A DNA stretch of 5,527 nucleotides from Phycisphaerales bacterium. Lineage in GTDB: Bacteria; Planctomycetota; Phycisphaerae; SM23-33. The notes beneath the pieces were generated by a model. That model did no database searches. It was not told the origin of the DNA and saw only the letters and a list, made by a program, of their open reading frames with translations. The position numbers and the translations under genes are program-made. The stretch spans positions 16,323-21,849 of the forward strand of contig PMYM01000063.1 of NCBI GenBank assembly GCA_003171235.1, in the 5' to 3' direction. This document shows positions 5,027 through 5,527 of this stretch, piece after piece (within the stretch, counting starts at the first letter, position 1; each line of letters starts with the position of its first letter).

Positions 5027-5109
5027 GAGCAGGCGAGCAGTGGAACAGGTGAACAGGCGAAGAAACGACCAGCTCGCCTGCGGTCTCCTGCTCAACTGCT
5101 CACCTGCTC
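5027..5109. repeat. Inverted pair of 8-mer arrays (GARCAGNN)
   Basis: Left arm octads are GAGCAGGC 5027, GAGCAGTG 5035, GAACAGGT 5043 and GAACAGGC 5051, then GAAG. Read on the - strand, the right arm gives GAGCAGGT (5109-5102), GAGCAGTT (5101-5094), GAGCAGGA (5093-5086) and then GACCGCAGGCGA. Hand alignment pairs 29 of the 34 left-arm bases 5027-5060 with the right arm, with one 2-nt bulge. The arrangement repeats that of array C with an unrelated unit. Confidence 0.85.
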
Positions 5110-5183
5110 CGACTCATCTATCGTAAAAGACTACTGGGCCGGTAACCACAAGGCGGTGTCGGCCTCACCAGCATGCGGCAAGC

Positions 5184-5188
5184 AGGGG
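5184..5188 (+). promoter_or_regulatory. Ribosome binding site of the 3'-truncated membrane protein gene
   Basis: AGGGG lies 6 nt before ATG 5195, a good Shine-Dalgarno match and spacing. It supports translation of the frame starting at 5195, which stays open to the window end. Confidence 0.6.
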
Positions 5189-5194
5189 ACGAAC

Positions 5195-5527
5195 ATGACC
5201 AAGGATGACGACTGGACGGTTTGGACCGGCTGGCGAAAGGCGTCCTGGCGGCTTCCGGTTCGCGTGGGGAGTGCATGCGGCATTTGCTGGGGAGGTTTTT
5301 GGCTGGTGCTGCTGCTGGTGAGTTCTTTGGAGAAGTTGGGAGGGGAGTCTTCCGCAAAGGTTCCCCTGGGTCTGTTGGTTTTAGTCGGGGCTGTTTGCGG
5401 ATGGATCGCAGGCATTGTGCTCTCTCGCAAGCTGGCCGAGGGCACGGGATTGTTGGGTAGACAGCTAGTTTTCCCGGTCATCGGATTACTGGCATTCGGA
5501 TTGATTAGAGCATTTTTCACAAATCAT
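5195..5527 (+). CDS. Putative multi-pass membrane protein, 3' end outside window
   Basis: The frame from ATG 5195 is open for 111 codons to the last base of the window with no stop. It starts MTKDDDWTVWTGWRKASWRL, a polar, Trp-rich N-terminus. Three hydrophobic stretches follow, at about residues 26-44 (CGICWGGFWLVLLLVSS), 57-76 (VPLGLLVLVGAVCGWIAGIV) and 88-107 (LVFPVIGLLAFGLIRAFF). They are separated by charged loops (LEKLGGESSAK and SRKLAEGTG), as expected for helices in the inner membrane. It is not recognised as any family. By hand count about 62% of third codon positions are G or C, visibly lower than in pgk, rpe or accD, which may mean looser selection or a different origin. Competing readings in other frames here (such as 5221-5460 on the + strand) lack a good start site. 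It follows the 8-mer inverted repeat by about 85 nt and is probably a separate unit from accD. Confidence 0.7.
   Translation, partial: MTKDDDWTVWTGWRKASWRLPVRVGSACGICWGGFWLVLLLVSSLEKLGGESSAKVPLGLLVLVGAVCGWIAGIVLSRKLAEGTGLLGRQLVFPVIGLLAFGLIRAFFTNH

Noticed and set aside
5119..5135. -10-like TATCGT upstream of the last gene
   Set aside because: Poor -10 match and no -35 at a sensible distance; the right arm of the 8-mer repeat occupies that position.
5221..5460. + strand frame of 79 codons inside the final gene
   Set aside because: Out of frame with the 5195 frame, which has the ribosome binding site and clear hydrophobic segments; this one has neither.

Overview
The window is high-GC bacterial chromosomal DNA with all recognisable genes on the + strand. 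Gene content and style suggest a planctomycete, possibly of the Phycisphaerae type. The clues are secreted proteins with Thr/Gln/Pro linkers (TTQP, AATQP), a HEAT-like segment fused to a PQQ-type beta-propeller, and loosely grouped housekeeping genes separated by short-unit repeat arrays. This assignment is inference; there is no rRNA or other phylogenetic marker here.

Layout. 1-671 is the 3' part of pgk (phosphoglycerate kinase). 675-721 is a tandem array of the 7-mer AAAGCTG. 722-775 is a nested hairpin in the leader of a small secreted protein of unknown function (795-1373). 1378-1452 is a second AAAGCTG array that folds back on an inverted copy and ends in a T-rich run, so it looks like a terminator. 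1453-1600 is a GC-rich intergenic stretch with a weak promoter candidate. 1601-3259 encodes an exported HEAT plus PQQ-propeller protein, followed after 34 nt by rpe (ribulose-phosphate 3-epimerase, 3294-3995). 3988-4075 is a large inverted repeat of the same 7-mer, and it supplies the rpe stop codon. 4082-4116 is a second 7-mer family (AAATCGN) just before accD (acetyl-CoA carboxylase carboxyltransferase beta subunit, 4131-4997). 4997-5025 is a perfect hairpin touching the accD stop. 5027-5109 is an inverted pair of 8-mer (GARCAGNN) arrays. 5195 to the window end is the open 5' part of a gene for a small multi-pass membrane protein.

How it fits together. pgk, rpe and accD are core metabolism (glycolysis/Calvin-type carbon flow, pentose phosphate interconversion, fatty acid initiation). 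They do not form one classical operon. Only the propeller gene and rpe look co-transcribed. Every other gene end in the window carries a structured short-repeat element that starts within a few bases of the stop codon, or overlaps it. That pattern is the most interesting thing here: three different repeat families (AAAGCTN, AAATCGN, GARCAGNN) plus one perfect palindrome occupy nearly all the intergenic space, mostly in positions where a terminator or mRNA 3'-end element would be expected. I found no mobile element genes, CRISPR array, tRNA or rRNA.
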